Origin: Pseudooceanicola spongiae
GTDB taxonomy: Bacteria > Pseudomonadota > Alphaproteobacteria > Rhodobacterales > Rhodobacteraceae
Length of the DNA: 64,000 bases
Assembly (NCBI RefSeq): GCF_014899185.1
Contig: NZ_CP045201.1
Coordinates: 604,501-668,500, forward strand
Direction: 5' to 3'
The notes beneath the pieces are model-generated. The model was given only the letters and a program-made list of their open reading frames with translations. It was not told where the DNA came from and ran no database searches. Position numbers and translations under genes: made by a program. The number at the start of each line of letters is the position of its first letter. The first letter of the stretch is position 1. Shown piece after piece: positions 1 to 8,504 of the stretch.

Positions 1-786
1 CTGGGCGGGCTGACCGTGCTAGATGCTTGCACAAAGCGGCTGCCTGAGGTGCCCTTTGTCTATTACGGCGACAACGCCTGCGCGCCTTATGGTGTGCGCG
101 ACGCCGATGACATTCTGGAGCTGACCAAGAAGGGCACGCAGCGGCTGTTCGACGCCGGCTGCGATCTGGTGATTCTGGCCTGCAACACCGCCAGCGCCGC
201 CGCTCTGCGCCGGATGCAGGAAAGCTGGGTGCCGCAGGACAAGCGCGTGCTCGGCGTCTTCGTGCCGCTGATCGAGGCGCTGACAGAACGGCAATGGGGT
301 GACAATTCGCCACCCCGCGCCGTCGCTGTGGAGCATGTGGCGCTGTTCGCTACGCCCGCGACCGTGTCCAGCCGGGCGTTCCAGCGTGAACTGGCGTTCC
401 GCGCCATCGGTGTCGATGTCGAGGCACAGGCCTGTGGCGGTCTGGTCGATGCGATCGAGGAAGGCGACATGATCCTGGCCGAGGCGCTGGTGAAATCCCA
501 TGTCGAGGCGTTGAAGCGCAAGATGCCGAAACCACAGGCCGCGATCCTTGGCTGCACCCATTATCCATTGTTGCAGGAGGTGTTTCAGGCGGCGCTCGGG
601 GCCGATGTCTCGGTCTACAGTCAGGCCAACCTCGTGGCCGAGTCACTGGCCGATTACCTGATCCGCCGCCCGCAGATGCGTGGCCCGGGCGAGGTGTCGA
701 TGTTCCTGACCACGGGCAATCCGGGCCGGGTATCGACCCATGCGACGCAATTCCTGCGCCGACGGATCGACTTTCACGCGGCCTGA
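1..786 (+). CDS. murI: Glutamate racemase (5' end cut by window edge)
   Basis: Makes D-glutamate for peptidoglycan by interconverting L- and D-glutamate in the cytoplasm. Both catalytic cysteine motifs are visible: ACNTASA about 60 residues in, and LGCTHYPLL about 180 residues in. The GTG at 16 is probably not the true start, because the reading frame is open back to base 1 and reads [10 protein letters not shown], the continuation of the family's N-terminal (F)DSGLGGLTV motif. The real start therefore lies roughly 10-15 codons to the left of the window. It is followed by argC after a 106-base gap, on the same strand. Confidence 0.95.
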   Translation: MGGLTVLDACTKRLPEVPFVYYGDNACAPYGVRDADDILELTKKGTQRLFDAGCDLVILACNTASAAALRRMQESWVPQDKRVLGVFVPLIEALTERQWGDNSPPRAVAVEHVALFATPATVSSRAFQRELAFRAIGVDVEAQACGGLVDAIEEGDMILAEALVKSHVEALKRKMPKPQAAILGCTHYPLLQEVFQAALGADVSVYSQANLVAESLADYLIRRPQMRGPGEVSMFLTTGNPGRVSTHATQFLRRRIDFHAA

Positions 787-892
787 GGGCTGGCGGCGCG
801 TTGTTGCCATTGGGCCGCGCGCCACCGAAACGTCTTGAATGCATGCGGGCCATGCCGCATGTAAGTCTCGTTTACGCTGTTGCGGGGAAACC

Positions 893-1921
893 ATGACCAA
901 GAAGATCGCTATCATCGGCGCCTCGGGCTATACCGGGGCCGAGCTTATCCGTCTGATCGCCACCCATCCGGGGATGGAGATTGCCGCCCTGGCCGCCAAT
1001 TCCAAGGCGGGGCAGAGCATGGCTTCGGTCTATCCGCATTTGCGACACCTCGGGCTGCCGGATCTGGTGACCGTGGATCAGATCGACTTTGACCAGATCG
1101 ACCTCGCCTTCTGCGCACTGCCGCACAAAACCAGCCAGGAAGTGATCCGTGATCTGCCGAAAACGTTGAAGATCGTCGATCTTTCGGCGGATTTCCGGCT
1201 GCGGGACCCGGCAGAGTACGAGAAATGGTATGGCAATGCCCACGCCGCGGCCGAAATGCAGGGCGAGGCGGTTTATGGCCTGACCGAGTTCTACCGGACC
1301 GAGATCGCCGCTGCGCGTCTCGTGGCCGGCACCGGTTGCAACGCCGCGACGGGTCAGTTCACCATCCGTCCGCTGATCGAAGCTGGCGTCATCGACCTCG
1401 ACGAGATCATCCTCGACATGAAATGCGCTGTCTCTGGCGCCGGGCGCAGCCTGAAGGAAAACCTGCTGCACGCCGAGCTGAGTGAGGGCTACAATGCCTA
1501 TGCTGTTGGCGGCACGCACCGGCATCTGGGCGAGTTCGATCAGGAGTTCTCCAAACTGGCTGGGCGCGATGTGAAGGTGCAATTCACCCCACATCTGATG
1601 CCTGCAAACCGCGGTATCTTGTGCACCGCCTACCTCAAGGGCGAGGCGCAAGCCATTCACGCCGCGCTGCAAAACGCCTATGCCGATGAGCCGTTCATCG
1701 TGGTTCTGCCGTTTGGCGAGACGCCCTCGACCCACCATATCCGCGGCTCGAATTTCGTGCATATCGGGGTGACAGGGGATCGTATCGGCGGGCGTGCGAT
1801 CGTGGTCTCTGCACTGGATAACCTGTGCAAAGGCTCCAGCGGGCAGGCGATTCAGAATGCCAACCTGATGCTTGGGCTGCCTGAGACAGAGGGGCTGATG
1901 ATGGCCCCGCTGTTCCCGTAA
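893..1921 (+). CDS. argC: N-acetyl-gamma-glutamyl-phosphate reductase
   Basis: Third step of arginine biosynthesis: NADPH reduction of N-acetylglutamyl phosphate to the semialdehyde. The ATG at 893 gives 342 residues beginning [18 protein letters not shown], a Rossmann glycine motif right at the start. An in-frame ATG at 839 would add 18 residues with no family counterpart, so I prefer 893. The catalytic cysteine sits in AGTGCNAATG, in place of the NPGCYPT of many bacteria; from memory the same form occurs in other Rhodobacterales. The C-terminal [15 protein letters not shown] is typical. ccmE begins 9 bases downstream. Confidence 0.95.
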   Translation: MTKKIAIIGASGYTGAELIRLIATHPGMEIAALAANSKAGQSMASVYPHLRHLGLPDLVTVDQIDFDQIDLAFCALPHKTSQEVIRDLPKTLKIVDLSADFRLRDPAEYEKWYGNAHAAAEMQGEAVYGLTEFYRTEIAAARLVAGTGCNAATGQFTIRPLIEAGVIDLDEIILDMKCAVSGAGRSLKENLLHAELSEGYNAYAVGGTHRHLGEFDQEFSKLAGRDVKVQFTPHLMPANRGILCTAYLKGEAQAIHAALQNAYADEPFIVVLPFGETPSTHHIRGSNFVHIGVTGDRIGGRAIVVSALDNLCKGSSGQAIQNANLMLGLPETEGLMMAPLFP

Positions 1922-1930
1922 GGTCGGCTG

Positions 1931-2389
1931 ATGCGCGGGCTGAAGAAGAAGCGCCGGATCCAGATCATCGTTCTGGCTTTCGTGGCGCTGGCAGGCTCCA
2001 CCGCCTTGGTGGGCTATGCCATGCAGGACGGCATCAACTTCTTCCGCTCGCCCAGTCAGGTGATGGCCCAGGCCCCCAGCCCGAACGAGCGGTTTCGCAT
2101 CGGCGGGCTGGTGGAAGAGGGTACTCTGACGCGCGACGCGGGCGAGGTGATTCACTTTGCCGTGACGGATGGCGGGGCCTCGGTTCCCGTCGTCTACAAG
2201 GGTATCCTGCCGGATCTGTTCGGCGAGGGGCAAGGCATGATCGGCACCGGACGCTACATCAACGGTGTCTTTGAAGCCACAGAAATCCTTGCCAAACATG
2301 ACGAGAGCTATATGCCGAAAGAGGTCGTCGACGCGCTGAAGGAACAGGGCGTCTACAAGCCCTCCGAAGGCAGCAAGGCCGGCAGCTGA
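1931..2389 (+). CDS. ccmE: Cytochrome c maturation haem chaperone CcmE
   Basis: Periplasmic, membrane-anchored carrier that binds haem covalently and passes it to the CcmF/CcmH ligase. The 152-residue protein has a basic N-terminus (KKKRR), one membrane anchor at about residues 10-30, and the haem-binding HxxxY motif with H123 and Y127 (AKHDESYMP). Length and layout are normal. It starts 9 bases after argC. Its usual partners ccmF and ccmH lie downstream but are separated from it by the lysis pair at 2475-3622. Confidence 0.95.
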   Translation: MRGLKKKRRIQIIVLAFVALAGSTALVGYAMQDGINFFRSPSQVMAQAPSPNERFRIGGLVEEGTLTRDAGEVIHFAVTDGGASVPVVYKGILPDLFGEGQGMIGTGRYINGVFEATEILAKHDESYMPKEVVDALKEQGVYKPSEGSKAGS

Positions 2390-2474
2390 GCGACAAGCGC
2401 GCGGTGGCAGAAGGCCCGGTTAACCGGGATTGCCACATCCTTGCCACGGTGAAAATCGTGCAGGAGACGCGACC

Positions 2475-3089
2475 ATGTCCACCGAGGTACATCGCATAGC
2501 AGAGCAAATCGTGGCGCGCGAAGGCGGCTACGCCAATGATCCCGACGATCCCGGCGGGGCGACAAATTTTGGCGTCACACTGGCCACGATGCAGCGGTTG
2601 AAACTGGATCTGAACAATGATGGCCGCGTAAACGCGCAGGACGTGAAGACACTGAGCCGTGAGCAGGCGGTTGATATTTTCGTCGATCATTATTTTCACC
2701 GCCCCGGCATTTCGAAATTACCCGAACCGCTCTGGGCCAGTGTGTTTGACATGCAGGTCAATGCCGGATCGAACGCGGTCAAGATCCTGCAACGGCTGCT
2801 CTGTCAGATGGGCTGGGCTGTCAGTGTCGACGGTGCCATTGGCCCGCAGACCCTTCGTGCCTGTGCCGCCGCGTTCGAAGACGCGGGAGAGCTGCTGCGA
2901 GACGCCTATGGGATCGCGCGGCGCAATTATTACTTTCAGATTGCGGACAAACGTGTGTCGAGCCGGAAATACGTGCGCACGCGCGCGGGAGGGAAAGGCG
3001 GCTGGATCCGCCGGGCAGAGGAATTCATCTCGCCACGCTACCACATGACCGACGCGGATTTTCAGCGGAGGGTTGCCGCATGGGCCTGA
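2475..3089 (+). CDS. Holin-associated N-acetylmuramidase (GH108-type endolysin)
   Basis: Predicted to cleave peptidoglycan. The ATG at 2475 has AGGAG 8 bases upstream and gives 204 residues. The N-terminus AREGGYANDPDDPGG carries the GH108 catalytic glutamate (E16, in the EGGY motif). The C-terminal half (about residues 90-170) resembles a PG_binding_3 domain. Residues 45-56 form a perfect EF-hand/dockerin-type calcium loop (D45, N47, D49, G50, V52, D56). There is no signal peptide, so export would depend on the holin, whose gene overlaps this one by 10 bases. From memory, Rhodobacter capsulatus uses an unlinked endolysin/holin pair to release its gene transfer agent; that this is the equivalent is inference. 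Confidence 0.85.
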   Translation: MSTEVHRIAEQIVAREGGYANDPDDPGGATNFGVTLATMQRLKLDLNNDGRVNAQDVKTLSREQAVDIFVDHYFHRPGISKLPEPLWASVFDMQVNAGSNAVKILQRLLCQMGWAVSVDGAIGPQTLRACAAAFEDAGELLRDAYGIARRNYYFQIADKRVSSRKYVRTRAGGKGGWIRRAEEFISPRYHMTDADFQRRVAAWA

Positions 3090-3622
3090 TCGATCTGGTC
3101 TTTGGTGCGCTGTTCGGTGGTGGCCGCAACGTCGTGCGCGAGACGGCGGAGGTGTTTCGCGTCAATGCCGAGGCCGCCTCGCAGCGCGAGAACGACGCGG
3201 TGAACGCTGCGTTGCAGCAGCACGCGGGCGAATTCCGGGACACGCGGCAGGGCTTTGATCGCTTCATGGATGCCCTGAACCGGTTGCCGCGCCCGGCCAT
3301 GGCGCTTGGGTGTATCGGGCTGATGGCGTCCTCCATGGCCAGTCCGGTTTGGTTTGCCGAGCGGATGCAGGGCCTCGCGCTGGTGCCAGAAGCGCTGTGG
3401 TGGTTGATTGGGGCTGTCGTGTCGTTTTATTTCGGGGCGCGTCATCAGGCGAAAGGGCAAGAGTTTCAGCGCGACATCGTTCAAAGCGTGGCGCGCGTGC
3501 CGCAGGTAACCGAGGCGATACAGCGGCTGGAGGAGCTGCGCTCCGGCGCGAAGCCTACTGCTTTGCTCGAGGAAGCAGCGGATTCCAACGCGGCGCTGGA
3601 GGCATGGACCCAACGCCACTGA
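3080..3622 (+). CDS. Holin family protein
   Basis: 180-residue membrane protein with an N-terminal region rich in charged residues (about 15-65), two predicted membrane segments (about 72-93 and 105-121) and a charged C-terminal tail (ending ALEAWTQRH). This matches the holin family found next to muramidases in Rhodobacterales. It should form inner-membrane lesions that let the endolysin reach the wall. The start is fixed by GGAGGG inside the end of the muramidase gene, about 7 bases before the ATG, with a 10-base gene overlap that implies translational coupling. There are no phage head, tail or integrase genes nearby. Confidence 0.8.
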   Translation: MGLIDLVFGALFGGGRNVVRETAEVFRVNAEAASQRENDAVNAALQQHAGEFRDTRQGFDRFMDALNRLPRPAMALGCIGLMASSMASPVWFAERMQGLALVPEALWWLIGAVVSFYFGARHQAKGQEFQRDIVQSVARVPQVTEAIQRLEELRSGAKPTALLEEAADSNAALEAWTQRH

Positions 3623-3683
3623 AATCATGCGGAAAGCGGCAGGGGGGCGCGACAATTCTGTCGCGTCCATACGCGTATTTGAA

Positions 3684-3713
3684 TTGGCTCCGGAGCGACG
3701 GGGGCCCTATAAC
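3684..3713 (+). promoter_or_regulatory. Candidate ccmF promoter with possible leaderless start
   Basis: TTGGCT at 3684-3689 and TATAAC at 3708-3713 are separated by 18 bases. The ccmF ATG begins at 3720, only 6 bases after the -10 hexamer, where the first transcribed base would be expected. No Shine-Dalgarno sequence precedes the ATG. This would give ccmF its own, possibly leaderless, transcript independent of the lysis genes. Confidence 0.4.
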
Positions 3714-3719
3714 CGGGAC

Positions 3720-5681
3720 ATGTTTACAGAGCTTGGCCATTTCACCCTGATCCTTGCCTTCGTGGTCGCGATCTTTCAGACACTCGTGCCCTTGATCGGC
3801 GCGCATAAACGCTGGCCCGGCTGGATGGCGGCAGGCGAAACGGCGGCAATTGCCCAGTTTCTGCTGGTCGGGTTTTCCTTCGCGGCTCTGATGTATGCCT
3901 TCATCACCTCGGATTTCTCGCTGCGGCTGGTGGTGGAGAATTCGCACTCCGCCAAGCCGATGCTCTACAAGGTTAGCGGAGTCTGGGGGAATCACGAAGG
4001 CTCCATGTTGCTTTGGATCCTGATTTTGGCACTGTTTGGGGCCGCAGCGGCGCTGTTCGGAACCAACCTGCCACCGACCTTGCGGGCGAGGGTGCTGGCG
4101 GTACAGGGCTCCATCGGCGTGGCGTTTCTGGCGTTCAGCCTGTTCACCTCAAACCCGTTTCTGCGCCTTGCGGTGCCACCCTTTGATGGCAATGACCTGA
4201 ACCCGCTGCTGCAGGACCCCGGTTTGGCGTTTCACCCGCCGTTCCTCTACCTAGGCTACGTTGGCCTTTCGATGAGCTTTTCCTTCGCCGTGGCCGCCCT
4301 GATCGAAGGTCGGGTCGATGCTGCCTGGGGTCGTTGGGTGCGGCCCTGGACGCTGGCAGCCTGGATCTTTTTGACCATCGGCATCGCGCTCGGATCCTGG
4401 TGGGCCTATTATGAGCTGGGCTGGGGCGGTTTCTGGTTCTGGGACCCGGTCGAGAACGCCAGCTTCATGCCTTGGCTGATCGCCGGAGCCTTGCTGCATT
4501 CGGCCATCGTCGTCGAAAAGCGTGAAAGTCTGAAAGCGTGGACGGTTCTGCTGGCGATCATCGCCTTCGGCTTTTCACTGATCGGGGCATTCATCACACG
4601 CTCAGGTGTGCTCACGTCGGTTCATGCGTTTGCAACCGATCCGGAGCGGGGAGTGTTTCTGCTGGGGATCCTTGCTCTGTTCATGGGCGGCGCGCTGCTG
4701 CTCTTCGCCGCGCGGGCCGAGGCAATGACCTCCAAGGGTGTGTTCTCTCTGGTCAGCCGGGAGTCTGCTTTGGTGGTCAACAACCTTCTGCTGGGGGTTG
4801 CGGCTTTTGTCGTCTTCACTGGCACCATCTGGCCGTTGGTCGCTGAGATGTTCTTTGATCGCAAACTGTCGGTCGGCGCGCCGTTTTTCGACATGGCCTT
4901 CACGCCCTTCATGGTGGCCATTGGCGTGGCCTTGCCCATCGGGTCCATGCTGGCCTGGAAGAGAGCCAAGCTGGGCCGTGTTTTGCGCCGTCTGATGCCA
5001 GCGGCGGTGCTGGCGATTGCCGTGGCCGCGCTGGTCTGGGCGATGCAATCCGGGCGCTCGGCGCTCGGTCCTGTGGGGATGATGCTGGGAACATGGCTGG
5101 TTGTCGGGGCTGCAACGGATTTGTGGAGCCGGACCGGCACGGGTGGTTTTGCCCGGTTGCGTCGTTTGCCGCGGGCCGACTGGGGCCGGGTCGTCGCGCA
5201 TGGTGGGCTCGGCGTCTGTATCGCGGGTGTATCGGCCATGCTGGCCTGGCAGCAGGAAGATATCCGTGTCGTGCAGCTGGGCGATACGGTTGATCTGGCA
5301 GGCTACCAGATCACGCTGAATGCGGTCGAGCGTGTCGAGGGACCGAACTATGTCTCGACCATGGGCGATGTGACGTTGGCGAAAGGCGGGCGCGCGATTG
5401 CAACGATGCATCCCGAAAAACGGTTCTACCCGGTGGCAGGCATGCCAACGACCGAAGCGGCGATTAACAATGGTCCGTTGCGCGATCTCTATGTCGTGAT
5501 CGGGGATGAACAGGCGGGCGGCGGCTGGGCCATGCGCAGCTATTACAAGCCGTTGGCCAGCTGGATTTGGGGCGGCGCGTTGCTGATGGCACTTGGCGGC
5601 GGGCTGAGCCTGTCGGACCGACGCTACCGGGTGGCGGCAGGCGCGGCAAAGGGTGCGCACCGCGAGGTGCCAGCGGAATGA
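3720..5681 (+). CDS. ccmF: Haem lyase CcmF
   Basis: Multi-spanning inner-membrane protein that ligates haem from CcmE to apocytochrome c with CcmH. The ATG at 3720 gives MFTELGHFTLILAFVVA and 653 residues, the usual family length; the frame is open upstream to 3627, but that extension is unlike the family. The WWD-type haem-handling motif is seen as WGGFWFWDPVENASFMPWL. There are about 15 hydrophobic segments and a periplasmic domain before the last one. The stop overlaps the ccmH start (ATGA at 5678-5681), which indicates coupled translation. Confidence 0.95.
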   Translation: MFTELGHFTLILAFVVAIFQTLVPLIGAHKRWPGWMAAGETAAIAQFLLVGFSFAALMYAFITSDFSLRLVVENSHSAKPMLYKVSGVWGNHEGSMLLWILILALFGAAAALFGTNLPPTLRARVLAVQGSIGVAFLAFSLFTSNPFLRLAVPPFDGNDLNPLLQDPGLAFHPPFLYLGYVGLSMSFSFAVAALIEGRVDAAWGRWVRPWTLAAWIFLTIGIALGSWWAYYELGWGGFWFWDPVENASFMPWLIAGALLHSAIVVEKRESLKAWTVLLAIIAFGFSLIGAFITRSGVLTSVHAFATDPERGVFLLGILALFMGGALLLFAARAEAMTSKGVFSLVSRESALVVNNLLLGVAAFVVFTGTIWPLVAEMFFDRKLSVGAPFFDMAFTPFMVAIGVALPIGSMLAWKRAKLGRVLRRLMPAAVLAIAVAALVWAMQSGRSALGPVGMMLGTWLVVGAATDLWSRTGTGGFARLRRLPRADWGRVVAHGGLGVCIAGVSAMLAWQQEDIRVVQLGDTVDLAGYQITLNAVERVEGPNYVSTMGDVTLAKGGRAIATMHPEKRFYPVAGMPTTEAAINNGPLRDLYVVIGDEQAGGGWAMRSYYKPLASWIWGGALLMALGGGLSLSDRRYRVAAGAAKGAHREVPAE

Positions 5682-6136
5682 GGCGGTTCTGGCTGACGAT
5701 ATCGCTGCTGCTGGCGCTGGCGGCCCCGGCCTTCGCTGTGCAACCGGATGAGATCCTGAGCGATCCTGTGATGGAAGCGAGGGCGCGCGAGATTTCGCAG
5801 GGGCTGCGCTGTCTGGTGTGTCGCAATGAAAACATCGACGATTCCAACGCCGATCTCGCGCGCGACCTGCGCTTGTTGGTGCGGGAGCGGCTGGTGGCGG
5901 GGGACAGCGATGCTGAGGTCGTGGATTTCATCGTCGCGCGCTACGGTGAATATGTGCTGCTGATGCCGACGACAGGTGGGTCAAACTGGCTGCTTTGGGG
6001 CGCGGGCCCGGGGATGCTGCTGATCGGTCTGGGGATCGGAGCGTTGTTCATCCGGCGCCGTGGGCGCGCTGGTGGAGAGGCGAGCGGGCTGACGGCCGAG
6101 GAAGAAGCCAGGCTGAAGGAAATTCTGCGCGACTGA
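5678..6136 (+). CDS. ccmH: Cytochrome c-type biogenesis protein CcmH (CcmL/CycL type)
   Basis: Periplasmic thiol-redox protein that reduces the CxxCH motif of apocytochrome c. The ATG at 5678 overlaps the ccmF stop by 4 bases and gives 152 residues: signal peptide (residues 1-20, cleavage after AFA), the LRCxxC motif with C45 and C48 (GLRCLVCRNEN), a three-helix domain, and a C-terminal membrane anchor at about 105-125. No ccmI/cycH follows; the next gene is a crotonase-family enzyme 73 bases on, so the rest of the Ccm system must be elsewhere. Confidence 0.93.
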   Translation: MRRFWLTISLLLALAAPAFAVQPDEILSDPVMEARAREISQGLRCLVCRNENIDDSNADLARDLRLLVRERLVAGDSDAEVVDFIVARYGEYVLLMPTTGGSNWLLWGAGPGMLLIGLGIGALFIRRRGRAGGEASGLTAEEEARLKEILRD

Positions 6137-6209
6137 CGCAGTGTTTCTGTGGGATGCTTGGCTGACTTCTGGTTCTCTCTGGCAAAGTTCATGAGGGAGG
6201 AGCCACACT

Positions 6210-6986
6210 GTGACTTATCAGACCATTACGCTCGATATCACTGACGACATTGCCGTTCTGAAACTGAACCGGCCGGAGGTGATGAACGCACTCAACAGCC
6301 AGATGCGGGCCGAGATCACCGATGCCGCAAGATCAGTCGCGGACAAGGCGCGTGTGCTGGTGCTCACGGCCGAGGGGCGGGCATTTTGCTCTGGTCAGGA
6401 TCTGTCGGACCGGTCCAGCGTTGCGAACCCGGATCTGGAGCGGTCGCTGCGCGATGAATATCTGCCTATGCTGCGGGCCATTGTGGAATGCCCGATCCCT
6501 ACGATCAGTGCTGTCAACGGTGCTGCGGCAGGCGCGGGGGCGAACCTCGCGCTCTGCGCTGATGTGGTGATCGCGACGCAGAGCGCCTATTTTCTGCAGG
6601 CGTTTTCGCGCATCGGGCTGATCCCGGATGCCGGGGGCACCTACTGGATGCCGCGCAGCATGGGCACTGCGAAGGCCATGGGGGCTGCCTTGTTTGCCGA
6701 CAAGATCAGCGCGACGCAAGCCGATGACTGGGGGATGATCTGGGAAGCGGTGCCGGATGAGAGCTTTGCCGAAGTCTGGCGGGGGCGTGCCGCGCATCTG
6801 GCGACGGGGCCGACGCTGGCCTATCAGCAGATCAAGCAGGTGATCCGGGGCAACTGGGACCGCACCTTGGAAGAGCAGTTGGCGGCAGAGGGCAAGGCTC
6901 AGGGGATTTGCGGCAACTCACGCGACTTCAAGGAAGGCGTGATGTCGTTTCTGGAGAAGCGTGCGCCAAAATTCGAAGGGCGGTAG
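6210..6986 (+). CDS. paaG: Enoyl-CoA hydratase/isomerase, PaaG-like
   Basis: 258-residue crotonase-fold protein. The GTG at 6210 follows GGGAGG with a 9-base spacer. The oxyanion-hole region AFCSGQDL (about residues 58-65) and the active-site stretch FSRIGLIPDAGGTYWMPR are closest to my recollection of PaaG, the 2-(1,2-epoxy-1,2-dihydrophenyl)acetyl-CoA isomerase of phenylacetate breakdown. No other paa genes are present here, so the exact substrate is uncertain and a generic enoyl-CoA hydratase role is possible. The stop codon abuts the dispersed repeat at 6986, and a strong terminator follows. Confidence 0.75.
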   Translation: MTYQTITLDITDDIAVLKLNRPEVMNALNSQMRAEITDAARSVADKARVLVLTAEGRAFCSGQDLSDRSSVANPDLERSLRDEYLPMLRAIVECPIPTISAVNGAAAGAGANLALCADVVIATQSAYFLQAFSRIGLIPDAGGTYWMPRSMGTAKAMGAALFADKISATQADDWGMIWEAVPDESFAEVWRGRAAHLATGPTLAYQQIKQVIRGNWDRTLEEQLAAEGKAQGICGNSRDFKEGVMSFLEKRAPKFEGR

Positions 6987-7045
6987 GGGGCGCTGCCCCC
7001 CGTCGCGTCGCGACGTCCCCCGAAGTATTTCGGGCAAGATGACGG
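6986..7045 (+). repeat. Dispersed hairpin-bearing intergenic repeat, copy 1
   Basis: GGGGGCGCTGCCCCC (6986-7000), then a perfect small hairpin with arms CGTCGCG and CGCGACG (7001-7015), then TCCCCCGAAGTATTTC. A second copy at 23902 keeps both flanks but has a different central hairpin (arms GCC and GGC). It begins at the paaG stop codon. Confidence 0.65.
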
Positions 7046-7076
7046 GGAGGCGCGGCTGGCGGGCTTGATGTGCAAT

Positions 7077-7111
7077 AAAAAAGGGCGGTGCATATGGCAC
7101 CGCCCTTTTTT
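7077..7111. terminator. Bidirectional intrinsic terminator between paaG and gltA
   Basis: A six-A run (7077-7082), a 9-bp perfect stem with arms GGGCGGTGC and GCACCGCCC (7083-7091/7097-7105), a five-base loop, and a six-T run (7106-7111). It sits between two convergent genes and can serve both strands. Confidence 0.92.
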
Positions 7112-7130
7112 GTGTGTCGGGTCGGTCCGC

Positions 7131-8426
7131 TCAGCGGTTTTCGACATCCACGTAGTCGCGCATTGTGGCGCCGGTGTAGAGCTGACGTGGGCGACCGATA
7201 CGCATGGTCGGATCCTCGATCATCTCTTTCCACTGCGAAATCCAGCCGATGGTGCGCGACAGCGCGAAGATCGGGGTGAACATGGACGTGGGGAAACCCA
7301 TCGCCTCAAGAATGATGCCGGAGTAGAAATCGACGTTCGGGAACAGCTTCTTCTCGGTGAAGTAGGGGTCCGCGAGAGCCTGACGTTCCAGTTCCTTAGC
7401 GACTTGCAGAGTGGGGTTATCCTCGATCCCGAGCAGGTCGAGGACCTCGTCCGCGGATTCCTTCATCACGGTCGCGCGGGGGTCGAAGTTCTTGTAGACG
7501 CGGTGGCCGAAGCCCATCAGGCGGAACGGATCGTTCTTGTCCTTGGCGCGGGCAATGAATTCGGGGATCCGGTCAACGGTGCCGATTTCACGCAGCATTT
7601 CCAGGCAGGCCTGGTTTGCGCCGCCATGTGCCGGACCCCAGAGGCAGGCGATGCCCGCTGCGATACAGGCGAAGGGGTTGGCGCCCGAAGACGAGGCCAG
7701 ACGCACCGTCGAGGTCGAGGCGTTCTGTTCGTGGTCGGCGTGCAGCGTGAAAATCCGGTCCATGGCGCGGGCCAAGATCGGGTTGACCTGATATTCCTCG
7801 GCCGGGACGGCAAAACACATGCGCAGGAAGTTCGACGCATAGTCTAGGTCATTGCGCGGATACACGAAGGGCTGACCGATGGTATACTTGTAGGCCATCG
7901 CGGCGATCGTCGGCATCTTGGCGATCAGGCGGATCGAGGCGACCTCGCGCTGATGCGGATCATTGATGTCGGTGGAGTCGTGGTAGAAGGCCGACATGGC
8001 GCCGACTGTACCGACCATGATTGCCATCGGGTGTGCATCGCGACGGTAGCCGGTGAAAAAGCGGTGCATCTGTTCGTGTACCATCGTGTGGTTGGTCACG
8101 ATGGATTCGAATTTCTCAAGGTCCGCGCCATTGGGCAGCTCGCCGTAGAGCAGCAGGTAGCAAACTTCGAGGAAATGCGATTTCGACGCCAGCTGGTCGA
8201 TCGGATAGCCGCGGTGCAGCAGGATGCCTTCTTCGCCATCGATATAGGTGATGGTCGAGTCGCAGGCGGCCGTCGACGTGAAGCTTGGATCGTAGGTGAA
8301 CATGCCGGTCGTGCCGTAAAGCTTACGGATGTCGATCACGTCGGGACCGGCGGAGGGCGAAAGAACCGGGAATTCGAAGGTCTTATCCCCGACGGTTAGA
8401 GTTGCCTTTTTGTTCGTATCAGACAT
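7131..8426 (-). CDS. gltA: Citrate synthase
   Basis: Condenses oxaloacetate and acetyl-CoA at the entry of the TCA cycle. 431 residues, normal for the type II (proteobacterial) enzyme. Visible motifs are [15 protein letters not shown] with the active-site histidine, and [17 protein letters not shown]. The N-terminal small domain starts [21 protein letters not shown]. The ATG at 8426 is preceded by an AGGAAGGG-type ribosome binding site. The convergent neighbour is paaG; gltX lies 78 bases upstream on the same strand. Confidence 0.97.
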   Translation of the reverse strand: MSDTNKKATLTVGDKTFEFPVLSPSAGPDVIDIRKLYGTTGMFTYDPSFTSTAACDSTITYIDGEEGILLHRGYPIDQLASKSHFLEVCYLLLYGELPNGADLEKFESIVTNHTMVHEQMHRFFTGYRRDAHPMAIMVGTVGAMSAFYHDSTDINDPHQREVASIRLIAKMPTIAAMAYKYTIGQPFVYPRNDLDYASNFLRMCFAVPAEEYQVNPILARAMDRIFTLHADHEQNASTSTVRLASSSGANPFACIAAGIACLWGPAHGGANQACLEMLREIGTVDRIPEFIARAKDKNDPFRLMGFGHRVYKNFDPRATVMKESADEVLDLLGIEDNPTLQVAKELERQALADPYFTEKKLFPNVDFYSGIILEAMGFPTSMFTPIFALSRTIGWISQWKEMIEDPTMRIGRPRQLYTGATMRDYVDVENR

Positions 8427-8504
8427 TTACTATTTCCCTTCCTCTTTATCCCGCGCCAGTCCAATCCGGCGCCCCTATTTCTCATGGCCAGTCTCAACGA
8501 TAGG

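Noticed and set aside
2475..3622. Endolysin and holin genes as a sign of a prophage
   Set aside because: No integrase, terminase, capsid, tail or attachment repeats are nearby, and the pair sits neatly inside a housekeeping gene row with the same base composition.
7065..7847. 260-codon frame antisense to gltA
   Set aside because: It is a GC-driven shadow of the citrate synthase gene, starting in the terminator; no independent coding evidence.
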